Source of the DNA: Pseudomonadales bacterium
Lineage (GTDB): Bacteria > Pseudomonadota > Gammaproteobacteria > Pseudomonadales > Pseudohongiellaceae
NCBI GenBank assembly: GCA_022763285.1
Contig: JALEHB010000221.1
Span: 1-33,259, forward strand
DNA length: 33,259 nucleotides
Direction: 5' to 3'
The notes under the pieces are model-generated. The model searched no databases. It saw nothing but the letters and a program-made list of their open reading frames with translations, and was not told the DNA's origin. The translations under genes were made by a program, and so were the position numbers. Within the stretch, counting starts at the first letter, position 1. The number at the start of each line of letters is the position of its first letter. Below, one piece after another: positions 15,872 through 24,341 of the stretch.

Positions 15872-15899
15872 TTGTTTTTACAGGGCGCAGGGTTACACT
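15872..15899 (+). promoter_or_regulatory. Candidate sigma-70 promoter for the PilB/GspE-like gene
   Basis: TTGTTT at 15872-15877 and TACACT at 15894-15899 are separated by 16 bases, upstream of the ATPase start at 15962. The match is only moderate (3/6 and 4/6), so this is a suggestion. Confidence 0.3.
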
Positions 15900-15961
15900 T
15901 GCTTGCAGGAAATTGGCGGGCTGGCAGGGAACAGGCCGGGAAACACAGGAAAACGGCAGCA

Positions 15962-17755
15962 ATGACGGCAATGGAATCTCAGACACAGGGTCAGCATCGA
16001 CCCAATGAACCGCTGGATCTGCGGTTCTTTCTCGATGGTCTGATGGCAGCCGGTCGCATCGACCAGCAGGACTATGATCTGGCGGTCAAGGATCGTCATG
16101 CCGCCGATCACCGTGGCAAGCACGTCTTGCAGTATGTCGCCGATCTGGAGTTCACCGACAAGGCCGGCTCCGGCAAGACCCTGGATATCGAAGCCCTGAC
16201 CCGAGCCCTGAGTGAGCAATGCGGGCAGGACTACTATCGCATCGATCCGCTGAAAATCGATGTGGCCGCGGTGACCCAGGTCATGGATCACAAGTTCTCC
16301 CAGCGTCATCATATTCTGGCGGTGGAAGACAATGACAATGAAGTGGTTATTGCCAGTGCCGAGCCCTTTCTGAATTCCTGGGAATCGGTACTGGAACACA
16401 CATCCCAGAAAAATCTGCGCCGGGTTGTTTCAAACCCGCTGGACATTAAACGACTCACCACAGAATTTTACAGCGTTTCCAGGTCTATTCGCGGCGCCAC
16501 CGCCGGCACTGTACACAAGAAAGGCATCGGCAATCTGGAACAAATGCTGGAGTTGGGCAAGCTCAAGGACCCGGAGGCCAACGACCAGCACATCGTCAAT
16601 GTAGTGGACTGGCTATTGCAATACGCCTTCGAACAGAGAGCCAGCGATATTCATATCGAACCTCGGCGCGAACAGGGCAGTATCCGTTTTCGTATCGACG
16701 GGGTACTGCACACTGTCTATTCACTGCCCATGCAGGCCATGAGCGCAGTAACCAGTCGATTGAAAATTCTCGGCCGCATGAATGTGGCAGAGAAGCGCAA
16801 ACCCCAGGATGGCCGTATCAAGACCAAGAGCCCCAATGGCGACGAGGTGGAATTGCGATTGTCCACCTTGCCCACGGCGTTTGGTGAAAAACTGGTGATG
16901 CGGATCTTCGATCCGGAAGTACTGCTGAAGCCGTTTTCGGAACTGGGTCTGATCAACGAAGATCTGAAACGTTGGCAGGACATCACGGCCAACAATCATG
17001 GCATCGTTATCATTACCGGCCCCACCGGCAGCGGTAAAACCACCACCCTGTATTCCACCCTGAAGAGCCTGGCCACCGAAGAGGTGAATGTTTGCACCAT
17101 TGAAGACCCCATCGAAATGGTTGAAGACAGTTTTAACCAGATGCAGGTGCAGGAAAACATCGACCTGAATTTTGCCGATGGCGTCAAAGCCTTGTTGCGA
17201 CAGGATCCGGATATCATCATGATTGGCGAGGTGAGAGACCTGGCCACTGCCGAAATGGCGATCCAGGCGGCCCTCACCGGCCATCTGGTGTTTACCACTC
17301 TGCATACCAATGATGCGCCCTCGGCGGTCACCCGCCTGCTGGAATTGGGTGTGCCTCCCTATCTGATCAAGGCAACCGTGGTGGGCATTATGGCCCAGCG
17401 TCTGGTGCGGGTTTTATGCCCCCATTGCAAGGAGCCGGCAGAGGTGGACAAGGAAGCCTGGGAAACCCTGACCAGGCCCTGGAAAGTGAAATTGCCCAGC
17501 AAGGCCAACCATGCCCCCGGCTGTCTGGAATGCCGAGAAACCGGATTTCTAGGCCGCGAGGGTATTTATGAAGTCATGCCCTTTACCGAAACCCTGCAAT
17601 CCCATGCCGATGACAAATCGGCGCTTCCCGATTTGCGCCGCCAGGCCTACAAGGAAGGGATGCTGAGTCTGCGCCTCAGCGGCGCCCAGAAAGTGGCAGC
17701 CGGTCTGACCACAGTCAATGAAGTGTTGCGGGTGACACCGGACAACAAAAACTGA
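15962..17755 (+). CDS. PilB/GspE/PulE-type assembly ATPase
   Basis: I choose ATG 15962, 7 bases after AGGAAAA (15948-15954); the frame stays open upstream to 15872 without a better site. The 597-residue product has an N-terminal MshEN-like domain (about 20-170), then the secretion ATPase core: DIHIEPR, Walker A GPTGSGKTTT near residue 353, an Asp box TIEDPIEM, Walker B DPDIIMIGEVRD near 415-425, and TGHLVFTTLHTNDA. A zinc tetrad is present (Cys486, Cys489, Cys521, Cys524). Such hexameric ATPases power type IV pilus extension or type II secretion from the cytoplasmic side. No pilin, PilC/GspF or secretin gene is nearby, so the partner machine must be elsewhere. GspE versus PilB cannot be decided from the sequence. 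Confidence 0.9.
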   Translation: MTAMESQTQGQHRPNEPLDLRFFLDGLMAAGRIDQQDYDLAVKDRHAADHRGKHVLQYVADLEFTDKAGSGKTLDIEALTRALSEQCGQDYYRIDPLKIDVAAVTQVMDHKFSQRHHILAVEDNDNEVVIASAEPFLNSWESVLEHTSQKNLRRVVSNPLDIKRLTTEFYSVSRSIRGATAGTVHKKGIGNLEQMLELGKLKDPEANDQHIVNVVDWLLQYAFEQRASDIHIEPRREQGSIRFRIDGVLHTVYSLPMQAMSAVTSRLKILGRMNVAEKRKPQDGRIKTKSPNGDEVELRLSTLPTAFGEKLVMRIFDPEVLLKPFSELGLINEDLKRWQDITANNHGIVIITGPTGSGKTTTLYSTLKSLATEEVNVCTIEDPIEMVEDSFNQMQVQENIDLNFADGVKALLRQDPDIIMIGEVRDLATAEMAIQAALTGHLVFTTLHTNDAPSAVTRLLELGVPPYLIKATVVGIMAQRLVRVLCPHCKEPAEVDKEAWETLTRPWKVKLPSKANHAPGCLECRETGFLGREGIYEVMPFTETLQSHADDKSALPDLRRQAYKEGMLSLRLSGAQKVAAGLTTVNEVLRVTPDNKN

Positions 17756-17827
17756 GTTTTGATGCTGGCTACTATCTCGCCTGTGCCTTTTCGACTTCAG
17801 CCAGATTTGCGCAGGAACTGATCCGCA

Positions 17828-18871
17828 ATGGCTGCCCCGGAAGAGAAAACACTGATCATCGGCCCCTCCTGGGTGGGGGATATGGTCATGGCCCAGTCCC
17901 TGTTCAAACTGATCAAGGAAAAACCGGGTCCGCAAACCCTGGCCGTTATGGCGCCGGACTGGAGTCGGCCACTGCTCAGTCGCATGCCGGAAGTGGATGA
18001 GATTATGGACTTGCCCCTGGCCCATGGTGAACTGGCTCTGGGGAAGAGGCGGGCCATTGGCCGGTCTCTCAGAGAGCGGCAATTTGATAATGCCATTGTC
18101 CTGCCCAATTCCTTCAAATCGGCCCTGATTCCCTTTCATGCCCGGATTCCCAGGCGTATTGGCTGGCGGGGCGAGTTAAGAGACCTGCTACTGAATGATT
18201 GTCGGCGCCTGAACAAGAGCGCCCTGCCATTGATGGTGCAGCGTTTTGCCGCCCTGGCCTTTGAGGCCGATGCTGCTCCACCCGGGGATTTTCCGGCCCC
18301 GGCGCTGTCTATTGATGGGGATAATCTTCAGGCCAGCCTGCAGGAATTTCAGTTGCAACAGGATCGGCCAATACTGGCCCTGGCGCCAGGGGCGGAGTTT
18401 GGTGATTCCAAGCAGTGGCCGCCGGAACATTTTGCCAGCCTCGCCAATGCCATGCTGGTCCAGGGTTGGCAGGTGTGGATATTCGGCTCGGCCAATGATG
18501 CCCTGGCCGCCGAATCGATTCTTGCCGACATCGAACCGCAATTTCTGGCCCAATGTCATAATCTGGCGGGGGCCACCAGCCTGGGCCAGGCCATCGACCT
18601 GTTGTCGCTCGCCGCAACTGTGGTCAGCAACGACTCCGGCCTGATGCATATTGCCAGCGCCCTGCAACGGCGCCTGGTGGCCATATACGGTTCAACCTCA
18701 TCAGAATTTACCCCTCCGCTGGCTGAACAGGTAGAATTGCTGGCGACGGATATCGAATGCCGTCCCTGTTTCAAACGTGTTTGTCCCTACGGTCATCGCC
18801 GCTGCCTTACCGAGTTGTTGCCCGAGAAGGCCATACAGGCAGTCAAGGATCTGAATTCGGCGGCGAGTTAA
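17828..18871 (+). CDS. waaF: ADP-heptose--LPS heptosyltransferase II
   Basis: A 347-residue GT9-family enzyme, usual WaaF length. It opens with LIIGPSWVGDMVMAQSLF, the WaaF N-terminal signature, and later shows LPNSFKSALIPFHARIPRRI, ALAPGAEFGDSKQWP, VVSNDSGLMHIASAL and ATDIECRPCFKRVCPYGHRR, all characteristic. It transfers the second L-glycero-D-manno-heptose onto HepI of the LPS inner core at the cytoplasmic face of the inner membrane, using ADP-heptose made with HldE (gene at 25453). Its stop is 2 bases before waaC, so they are translationally linked. It lies 72 bases after the ATPase gene, with no clear promoter between. Confidence 0.95.
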   Translation: MAAPEEKTLIIGPSWVGDMVMAQSLFKLIKEKPGPQTLAVMAPDWSRPLLSRMPEVDEIMDLPLAHGELALGKRRAIGRSLRERQFDNAIVLPNSFKSALIPFHARIPRRIGWRGELRDLLLNDCRRLNKSALPLMVQRFAALAFEADAAPPGDFPAPALSIDGDNLQASLQEFQLQQDRPILALAPGAEFGDSKQWPPEHFASLANAMLVQGWQVWIFGSANDALAAESILADIEPQFLAQCHNLAGATSLGQAIDLLSLAATVVSNDSGLMHIASALQRRLVAIYGSTSSEFTPPLAEQVELLATDIECRPCFKRVCPYGHRRCLTELLPEKAIQAVKDLNSAAS

Positions 18872-18873
18872 TC

Positions 18874-19932
18874 ATGCGAGTACTTATAGTCAAAGTTTCC
18901 TCACTGGGGGACATTATCCATACCTTGCCGGCGGTAACCGATGCCTGCCGGGCCCACCGCGATCTGGAGTTTGACTGGGTGGTGGAGGAAAACTTTGTCG
19001 AGGTTCCCTCCTGGCATCCGGCCGTGAACCGGGTTATCCCGGTGGCCATCAGACGTTGGCGCCGCAACCTGATGCGCACCTATATGAAAAGCGAGGTGAA
19101 AGCCTTCAAGCAGGAATTGCAGAAGGTGCATTACGACCTCGTTATCGACGCCCAGGGCCTGATCAAGAGCGGCATCATCTCGCGTCTGTCCAAGGGCCTG
19201 ACTATCGGGCTTAGCAATCACACGATTCGCGAACCCATGGCGACGCTGTTCTATAACAAGATGTATTCGGTTCCCTGGAGTGAGCACGCCGTGGACCGGG
19301 TGCGCCAGTTATTCTCTAGAGCCCTGAAATACAATTATGACAAGCACAGCATCGATTACGGGCTGGACCTCAATCGCATCGATCCCGAGGCAAACTCCGA
19401 TGATGCCAGGCGGGTCATGTTCCTCCATGGCACCACCTGGACTACCAAACACTGGCCGGAGCATTACTGGCGCCATCTGGCACATATTGCTACCGAGGAT
19501 GGTTATGAAATTTTATTGCCCTGGGGTGATGAACAGGAAAAACGCCGGGCCGAGTTTATTGCGGCAGACATTGCCTCGGCCAGGGTGCTCGACAAACTTG
19601 ACCTGACCGGTCTGGCGAGACAGATCAACAGTTGTCGTGGTGTGGTGGCCGTGGATACTGGCCTGGGACATCTCGCGGCCGCATTGAACAAGCCAACCGT
19701 GTCCCTGTACGGGCCTACTGATCCTGGTCTGTCGGGAACCTGTGGTGAACGGCAACTGCATCTCAACAGCAATCTGAACTGTGCTCCCTGTGTCAAAAAA
19801 GTCTGCGGCTATTCCGGGCCGGGAGTTACCGACGAATTTGGCGATCAGGCCTTTGCTGTCATTCCACCCTGTTTCTCATCCCATAAACCAGAGCAGGTAT
19901 GGACCCGCTTCTCGGAATTACTGCAAGGCTAG
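18874..19932 (+). CDS. waaC: LPS heptosyltransferase I
   Basis: A GT9 enzyme of 352 residues from ATG 18874; an earlier in-frame start lies inside waaF and would add a non-homologous leader. The N-terminus MRVLIVKVSSLGDIIHTLPA is the WaaC hallmark. FDWVVEENFVEVPSWHPAV, LVIDAQGLIKSGIISRL, HGTTWTTKHWPEHYW and VAVDTGLGHLAAALNKPTV give the donor and acceptor sites. It adds the first heptose to Kdo2-lipid A. It is 2 bases after waaF and 3 bases before the waaG ATG, in a compact core operon. WaaC (HepI) rather than a third heptosyltransferase is supported by the N-terminal signature and by its position directly after waaF. Confidence 0.95.
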   Translation: MRVLIVKVSSLGDIIHTLPAVTDACRAHRDLEFDWVVEENFVEVPSWHPAVNRVIPVAIRRWRRNLMRTYMKSEVKAFKQELQKVHYDLVIDAQGLIKSGIISRLSKGLTIGLSNHTIREPMATLFYNKMYSVPWSEHAVDRVRQLFSRALKYNYDKHSIDYGLDLNRIDPEANSDDARRVMFLHGTTWTTKHWPEHYWRHLAHIATEDGYEILLPWGDEQEKRRAEFIAADIASARVLDKLDLTGLARQINSCRGVVAVDTGLGHLAAALNKPTVSLYGPTDPGLSGTCGERQLHLNSNLNCAPCVKKVCGYSGPGVTDEFGDQAFAVIPPCFSSHKPEQVWTRFSELLQG

Positions 19933-19935
19933 GTG

Positions 19936-21081
19936 ATGAAACTTGCTTTCCTGATCTATTCCTATTTTCCCTATGGCGGGCAGCAGCGGGACTTCATGCG
20001 CATCGTCAGGGAATGTCTGCAGCGGGGCCATGAGATTCATGTCTTTGCTTTTCGGTGGGAAGGTGAAATTCCCACAGGAGTCAATCTTCATATTGTGCCG
20101 ATAAAGGGCTGGTCTCGCCTGGCCCGGTATCGCAATTACACCGATGTGGTGGGCAGGCAGTTGGCAGATATGGGTGTGGACTGTGTCATCGGTTTCAACA
20201 AGATGCCGCATCTGGATATCTATTTCGCCGCCGACTCCTGCTTCCTTGAAAAGGCAGAGACCCAGCGAGGTGCCTACTACAGATTCACTCCCCGTTTCCG
20301 GCATTTCAGCCGCTACGAAGAGGCGGTCTTCGGTGAACGCAGCCAGTCCCTGTCCCTGCTGTTATCGGAATTGCAGCAACAGGCCTATCTCAAACACTAT
20401 CCCCATTGCGCCGAACGGCTTGAGTTGTTGCCGCCAGGCATTTCCGCCGATCGCCGGGTTGAGTGCCGCGACCCGGAAATACGCAGCGAGTTGCGCCGCG
20501 AACTTTCAATTGGTGAGGAAGAGTTGCTGGTATTGCAGGTGGGCTCGGGTTTTCGTATCAAGGGCGTAGACCGTTCCCTCAGGGCGGTGGCTGCCCTGCC
20601 TGGCAAATTGCGCCGGCGGGTCCGCTATGTGCTGGTGGGCCAGGACCGGGCCCGTCGTTTTCTCTGGCAGGCCAAAGGACTGGGCATCAATGAGCAGGTC
20701 ATGATTCTGCCGGGCAGGGACGATATAACGCGCTTTTTCGCGGCAGCGGATATTCTCTTGCACCCGGCTTATCAGGAGAGTGCCGGATATGTTTTACTGG
20801 AAGCTGCCATCGCCGGCTTGCCGGTATTGACCACCGCAAGCTGTGGCTATGCCAGTTATATCGAACAGGAAACGCTCGGCCATGTTTGCCCGGAGCCCTT
20901 CCGCCAAAGTGAACTTGATACCGCCCTCGAAGACATGCTGCAACAATTACCACAGGCGCCCTGGTCAGCCAATGGCCTGGCATTTGGAAAACAGGACCGG
21001 CTCTACCGCATGCCACAGCAGGTAGCGGACATCATCGAAGGCTGGGTTGTGCAGCACTCAGCGGGAGGGTCGCCGTCATGA
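19936..21081 (+). CDS. waaG: LPS core glucosyltransferase, GT4 family
   Basis: A 381-residue enzyme from ATG 19936, with GTG 19933 immediately upstream as an alternative. The WaaG signature is clear: LIYSYFPYGGQQRDFMRI at the N-terminus, IGFNKMPHLDIYFAADSCF, YYRFTPRFRHFSRYEEAVF and, in the GT-B C-terminal domain, HPAYQESAGYVLLEAAIAG, which holds the nucleotide-sugar EX7E-type motif. WaaG adds the first outer-core hexose to HepII. It follows waaC in the same operon and overlaps the carbamoyltransferase by 4 bases (ATGA). In Pseudomonas the waaP-type kinase genes follow waaG; none is present here. Confidence 0.93.
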   Translation: MKLAFLIYSYFPYGGQQRDFMRIVRECLQRGHEIHVFAFRWEGEIPTGVNLHIVPIKGWSRLARYRNYTDVVGRQLADMGVDCVIGFNKMPHLDIYFAADSCFLEKAETQRGAYYRFTPRFRHFSRYEEAVFGERSQSLSLLLSELQQQAYLKHYPHCAERLELLPPGISADRRVECRDPEIRSELRRELSIGEEELLVLQVGSGFRIKGVDRSLRAVAALPGKLRRRVRYVLVGQDRARRFLWQAKGLGINEQVMILPGRDDITRFFAAADILLHPAYQESAGYVLLEAAIAGLPVLTTASCGYASYIEQETLGHVCPEPFRQSELDTALEDMLQQLPQAPWSANGLAFGKQDRLYRMPQQVADIIEGWVVQHSAGGSPS

Positions 21082-22826
21082 CCATGATTACCCTGGGACT
21101 TGCCGGAGCCATTGGTCACGACCCTGCGGCAGCCCTGTTTGTTGATGGCAAGCTGATTGCGGCGGTGGAAGAGGAGCGCCTGAGCCGGCGCAAACATGCC
21201 AAGGGTGAAATGCCTTATCTGGCCGCCAGGCAATGTCTTCGCATTGCCGGTATTCGCGCCGGTGATGTCACCCATGTGGCCATTCCCTTTGCGCCCATTT
21301 CCCTGTTTTCCCGGGCCCGCTGGCATTATGCCTATCGGCATTGGTATGCACCGGACCGTGCCATTGATTCCCTGTTCAACGGCAATCGACGCTATCGTCG
21401 TTATCTGAAGGAATTGCGGGCTCTGCTGGAAAAACTGCATATTCCCTATTCAAAGATCACCCTGGTGCCGGTGAAACATCTGCTGGCCCATTCCAGCAGC
21501 GGCTACCACCTGAGTGAAACCGATGAGAAAACCGCCATTTTCTGCATCGACTCCAAGGGTGAGTATTCCAATATGTTTCTGGGTTACGGCGAAGGTGGAC
21601 GAATCCACAAGATCAAGGCTTTTCACAACCCGGACTCACTTTCCGGGATGTATGCCGCCCTGACTGATTATCTGGGTTTCGAGATTCTCGATGGAGAATT
21701 CAAGGTCATGGGTATCTCACCCCATGGTGATCCGGAAAAATATGACCTGTCGGAACTGGCCCGTTTCGACGGCAAGAACTTCCGGGTGAACACCCGTCTC
21801 ATTACCACCGTCGGCCTGCGACGTTACAAGGCCAAGTCCAGGGGCCACTATTTCAGCAGACAGCTGGTGGAAAAACTGGGGCCGAGGCGAGCAGGAAATT
21901 TGCTGCAGGACCCCTATGTGCACTATGCCGCCGCGATACAGAAGCTCTATGAAGATATTGCCGTAGGTCTGGTGGATCACTATCTGGGTGATGTGCTGGC
22001 CGAATCCGGTCGCCTGGTGGTGGCGGGCACCGGAGCCATGAATATTCGACTCAACCAGCGCCTCAATGCCATGTCAAAGGTGAAGAAACTGATTGTGCAT
22101 CCGGCCTGTGCCGATTCAGGCACGGCGCTCGGCGCCGCCAGTTATGCAATTCGCCAGGCTGGTATCAAGCTGGAACCACTGAAACATGTTTACCTGGGGC
22201 CGCGCTATATCAGCGAAGAATGTATCGATGCCTGCATGAATCACCGGGACAAGCCGGAGTGGGAGATTCTCGACAAGCCCCATCAGAAAGCCGCGGAGCT
22301 GCTGGCCAATGGTCAACTGGTGGCCTGGTTTCGCGGCGCCATGGAATTCGGACCAAGGGGCCTGGGTAATCGCAGCATTCTCGCCAGCCCGTTGCAGACC
22401 GGCATTATCGACTCCATCAATCAGCAGGTGAAATTTCGTGAACATTGGCGGCCCTTTTCCCCCAGTATTCTCGACAGCACTGCCGATGAGTTTCTGCCCC
22501 GGGAATATCAGGATGAGTACATGTGCATGAGCGCCCCGGTGCCTGAATACTGGGGCGAGAAATACCCGGCCCTGGTCACCCGCGATGGCAGAACCCGGGC
22601 CCATGTGGTGCGCAAACAAAGCAATCCGGATTTCCACCAGCTGCTGGAAGCCTTCAAGGCCAGAACCGGCGAGGGCATGTTGATCAATGCCACCCTGAGC
22701 CGACCCGGTGAGGCCCTGATTTGCAGCCCGGAAGATGCGGTCAACATGTTCATGGGCACCGACCTTGATTACATGATCATGGAAGATGTACTGGTAACCA
22801 AGCGGGCCGAATCAGACAGTTGGTAA
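21078..22826 (+). CDS. NodU/TobZ-family carbamoyltransferase, probably LPS core
   Basis: A 582-residue protein, usual for the family, starting in a 4-base overlap with waaG and preceded by GGGAGGG. The N-terminal Kae1-like domain shows LGLAGAIGHDPAAALFVDG, AAVEEERLSRRKHAKGEMP and VKHLLAHSSSGYH (metal-binding histidines), with FCIDSKGEYSNMFLGYGEG as the adenylate site. The C-terminal domain has MEFGPRGLGNRSILASP and EHWRPFSPSIL. These enzymes move a carbamoyl group from carbamoyl phosphate to a sugar hydroxyl. In P. aeruginosa the LPS-cluster homologue (PA5005/WapO) modifies HepII. Placement in the waaF-C-G operon makes the same job likely here; the acceptor is inferred. Confidence 0.88.
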   Translation: MTMITLGLAGAIGHDPAAALFVDGKLIAAVEEERLSRRKHAKGEMPYLAARQCLRIAGIRAGDVTHVAIPFAPISLFSRARWHYAYRHWYAPDRAIDSLFNGNRRYRRYLKELRALLEKLHIPYSKITLVPVKHLLAHSSSGYHLSETDEKTAIFCIDSKGEYSNMFLGYGEGGRIHKIKAFHNPDSLSGMYAALTDYLGFEILDGEFKVMGISPHGDPEKYDLSELARFDGKNFRVNTRLITTVGLRRYKAKSRGHYFSRQLVEKLGPRRAGNLLQDPYVHYAAAIQKLYEDIAVGLVDHYLGDVLAESGRLVVAGTGAMNIRLNQRLNAMSKVKKLIVHPACADSGTALGAASYAIRQAGIKLEPLKHVYLGPRYISEECIDACMNHRDKPEWEILDKPHQKAAELLANGQLVAWFRGAMEFGPRGLGNRSILASPLQTGIIDSINQQVKFREHWRPFSPSILDSTADEFLPREYQDEYMCMSAPVPEYWGEKYPALVTRDGRTRAHVVRKQSNPDFHQLLEAFKARTGEGMLINATLSRPGEALICSPEDAVNMFMGTDLDYMIMEDVLVTKRAESDSW

Positions 22827-22833
22827 GCGGATT

Positions 22834-24339
22834 TCAGGGCAAGCGCCGGTAGATGGCCACTCGCTGTTCGCTTTCGCTGGGGAAGGCAGTGACGAACTCC
22901 AGCCCTGCGGCCACTTCCTCCATTTGCAGAAGCTGTTCTATCTCGTGAATCATTTCCAGCACGAGGAAATCCCCGGCCTCGCTGTCCAGCAGTTGCCGGG
23001 CAGTCAATAGCCTGGGAACCTCATCATAAGTATCGATCACTCCGCTTTGCCAGGCAATATTGTGATTATTGGTCAATAAACCTTCATTGCCACTGCGATG
23101 CACCATGACATAATCTACCGAATCCTGCAGATAGTCCTTGGAGCGCCCGAAACTGATATAGGCATCAAAGGCACAGAAAACGAAAAACAATAGCAGCAGT
23201 CTGTGTACCAGCTTGCCCCTGTTGTGTTGCTTGCCATAGTCGAGAATGCGCGAGATAACAAAGGGCAGCTGGGTCACCACGATCAGACAGAGTGGGATTG
23301 CATAGCGACTGGACAGGAAACGGGTGAAGTAGAGAAATACAAACAGGATAAGAAAATTGATCGCCGCAAAACAGAACAGGGCCCCGATACCCGGATGGGA
23401 CATATTCCAGTAGCGCTTCCAGGCGCCATAGGCCAGTAACCAGAAATAGGCGCCACTTATCCCATAGAAAATCGTCATCACCAGAATAACCAATAGCCCT
23501 GTCATGATGACAGCGCTCATATACTCGGCTGAAAAGGCAGCACCATGTTCTCCGAACAGCAGCCGTCCGAGTTCTGTGGTGGTAGCCGGATCCGGATTGA
23601 AGGTGCTCTCAATAAAAGGCAGGTACACCGAGAGAAAATTCAGGCCGAGCTTAATCGGGTTGAACCCGGCCAACAGGCAGAACAATAACACCAGCATCAG
23701 GCTTCCCCAGGTGATCATCCCGAAGCGTAAAAACAGGCTAAAAGCCTGTTGACGATCAAAACGGCTGTCCAGAAACAGGGCCAGAGGCATCAAGGCCAGC
23801 CAGGCAATGGCCTCGACGCGAAATACCGTGGCCAGGATCAGGGCCAGGGTAAATCCTGCCGCGTAGCGGCTGCGAGGATCGGCAGTAAACTTCAGGTATT
23901 GCCAGATGGCCAGCAGACCCAGGGCCCAAAAGCCTACATCCCGGATGACCATATAGCGGAACTCATTTAGCTCCGGATAGAGCAGAATTGTGAGGGCGGC
24001 AAGAATGGCGATGCTGCGCCGATCGTCCAGTTCCTGAACAATACTGATAAAGGCGTAAACCAGCAGGGCAAAAAACAGTGCATTGATCAGCAGGGCGCTG
24101 ATAAGCGTGGACAAGCCCAGCCTGGAAACCTCGGCGATCAGAACCGGATAGGCTGGCCAGCTGTAGTGCTCCAGTGCGGCTGCAAGTCCCTCGGCCAGAT
24201 AGATCTCTGCCGTGCGCATATAGACATAGGCATCGTCATTGGGAATTTCCGGTAGCAGCAGGGTATAGAGGGAAACAGCCAGTGAGGCCAGGACCGCCAG
24301 CCAGCGGATATCGATGTCTTGCCAGCGCCTGTTTGTCAT
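22834..24339 (-). CDS. GT-C-like polytopic membrane glycosyltransferase
   Basis: A 501-residue polytopic protein from the ATG whose first base is 24339, 2 bases after the lpxL stop; an upstream in-frame start would overlap lpxL. The first helix (WLAVLASLAVSLYTLLLPEI) is followed by NDDAYVYMRTAEIYLAEGL, an acidic first periplasmic loop of the kind that carries the catalytic Asp of GT39/GT-C enzymes. About ten more hydrophobic segments follow, then a C-terminal periplasmic tail of about 110 residues. GT-C enzymes use polyprenyl-phosphate sugars on the periplasmic side. Linkage to lpxL suggests a lipid A or core sugar addition. It is not clearly ArnT. The substrate is unknown. Confidence 0.7.
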   Translation of the reverse strand: MTNRRWQDIDIRWLAVLASLAVSLYTLLLPEIPNDDAYVYMRTAEIYLAEGLAAALEHYSWPAYPVLIAEVSRLGLSTLISALLINALFFALLVYAFISIVQELDDRRSIAILAALTILLYPELNEFRYMVIRDVGFWALGLLAIWQYLKFTADPRSRYAAGFTLALILATVFRVEAIAWLALMPLALFLDSRFDRQQAFSLFLRFGMITWGSLMLVLLFCLLAGFNPIKLGLNFLSVYLPFIESTFNPDPATTTELGRLLFGEHGAAFSAEYMSAVIMTGLLVILVMTIFYGISGAYFWLLAYGAWKRYWNMSHPGIGALFCFAAINFLILFVFLYFTRFLSSRYAIPLCLIVVTQLPFVISRILDYGKQHNRGKLVHRLLLLFFVFCAFDAYISFGRSKDYLQDSVDYVMVHRSGNEGLLTNNHNIAWQSGVIDTYDEVPRLLTARQLLDSEAGDFLVLEMIHEIEQLLQMEEVAAGLEFVTAFPSESEQRVAIYRRLP

Positions 24340-24341
24340 CA

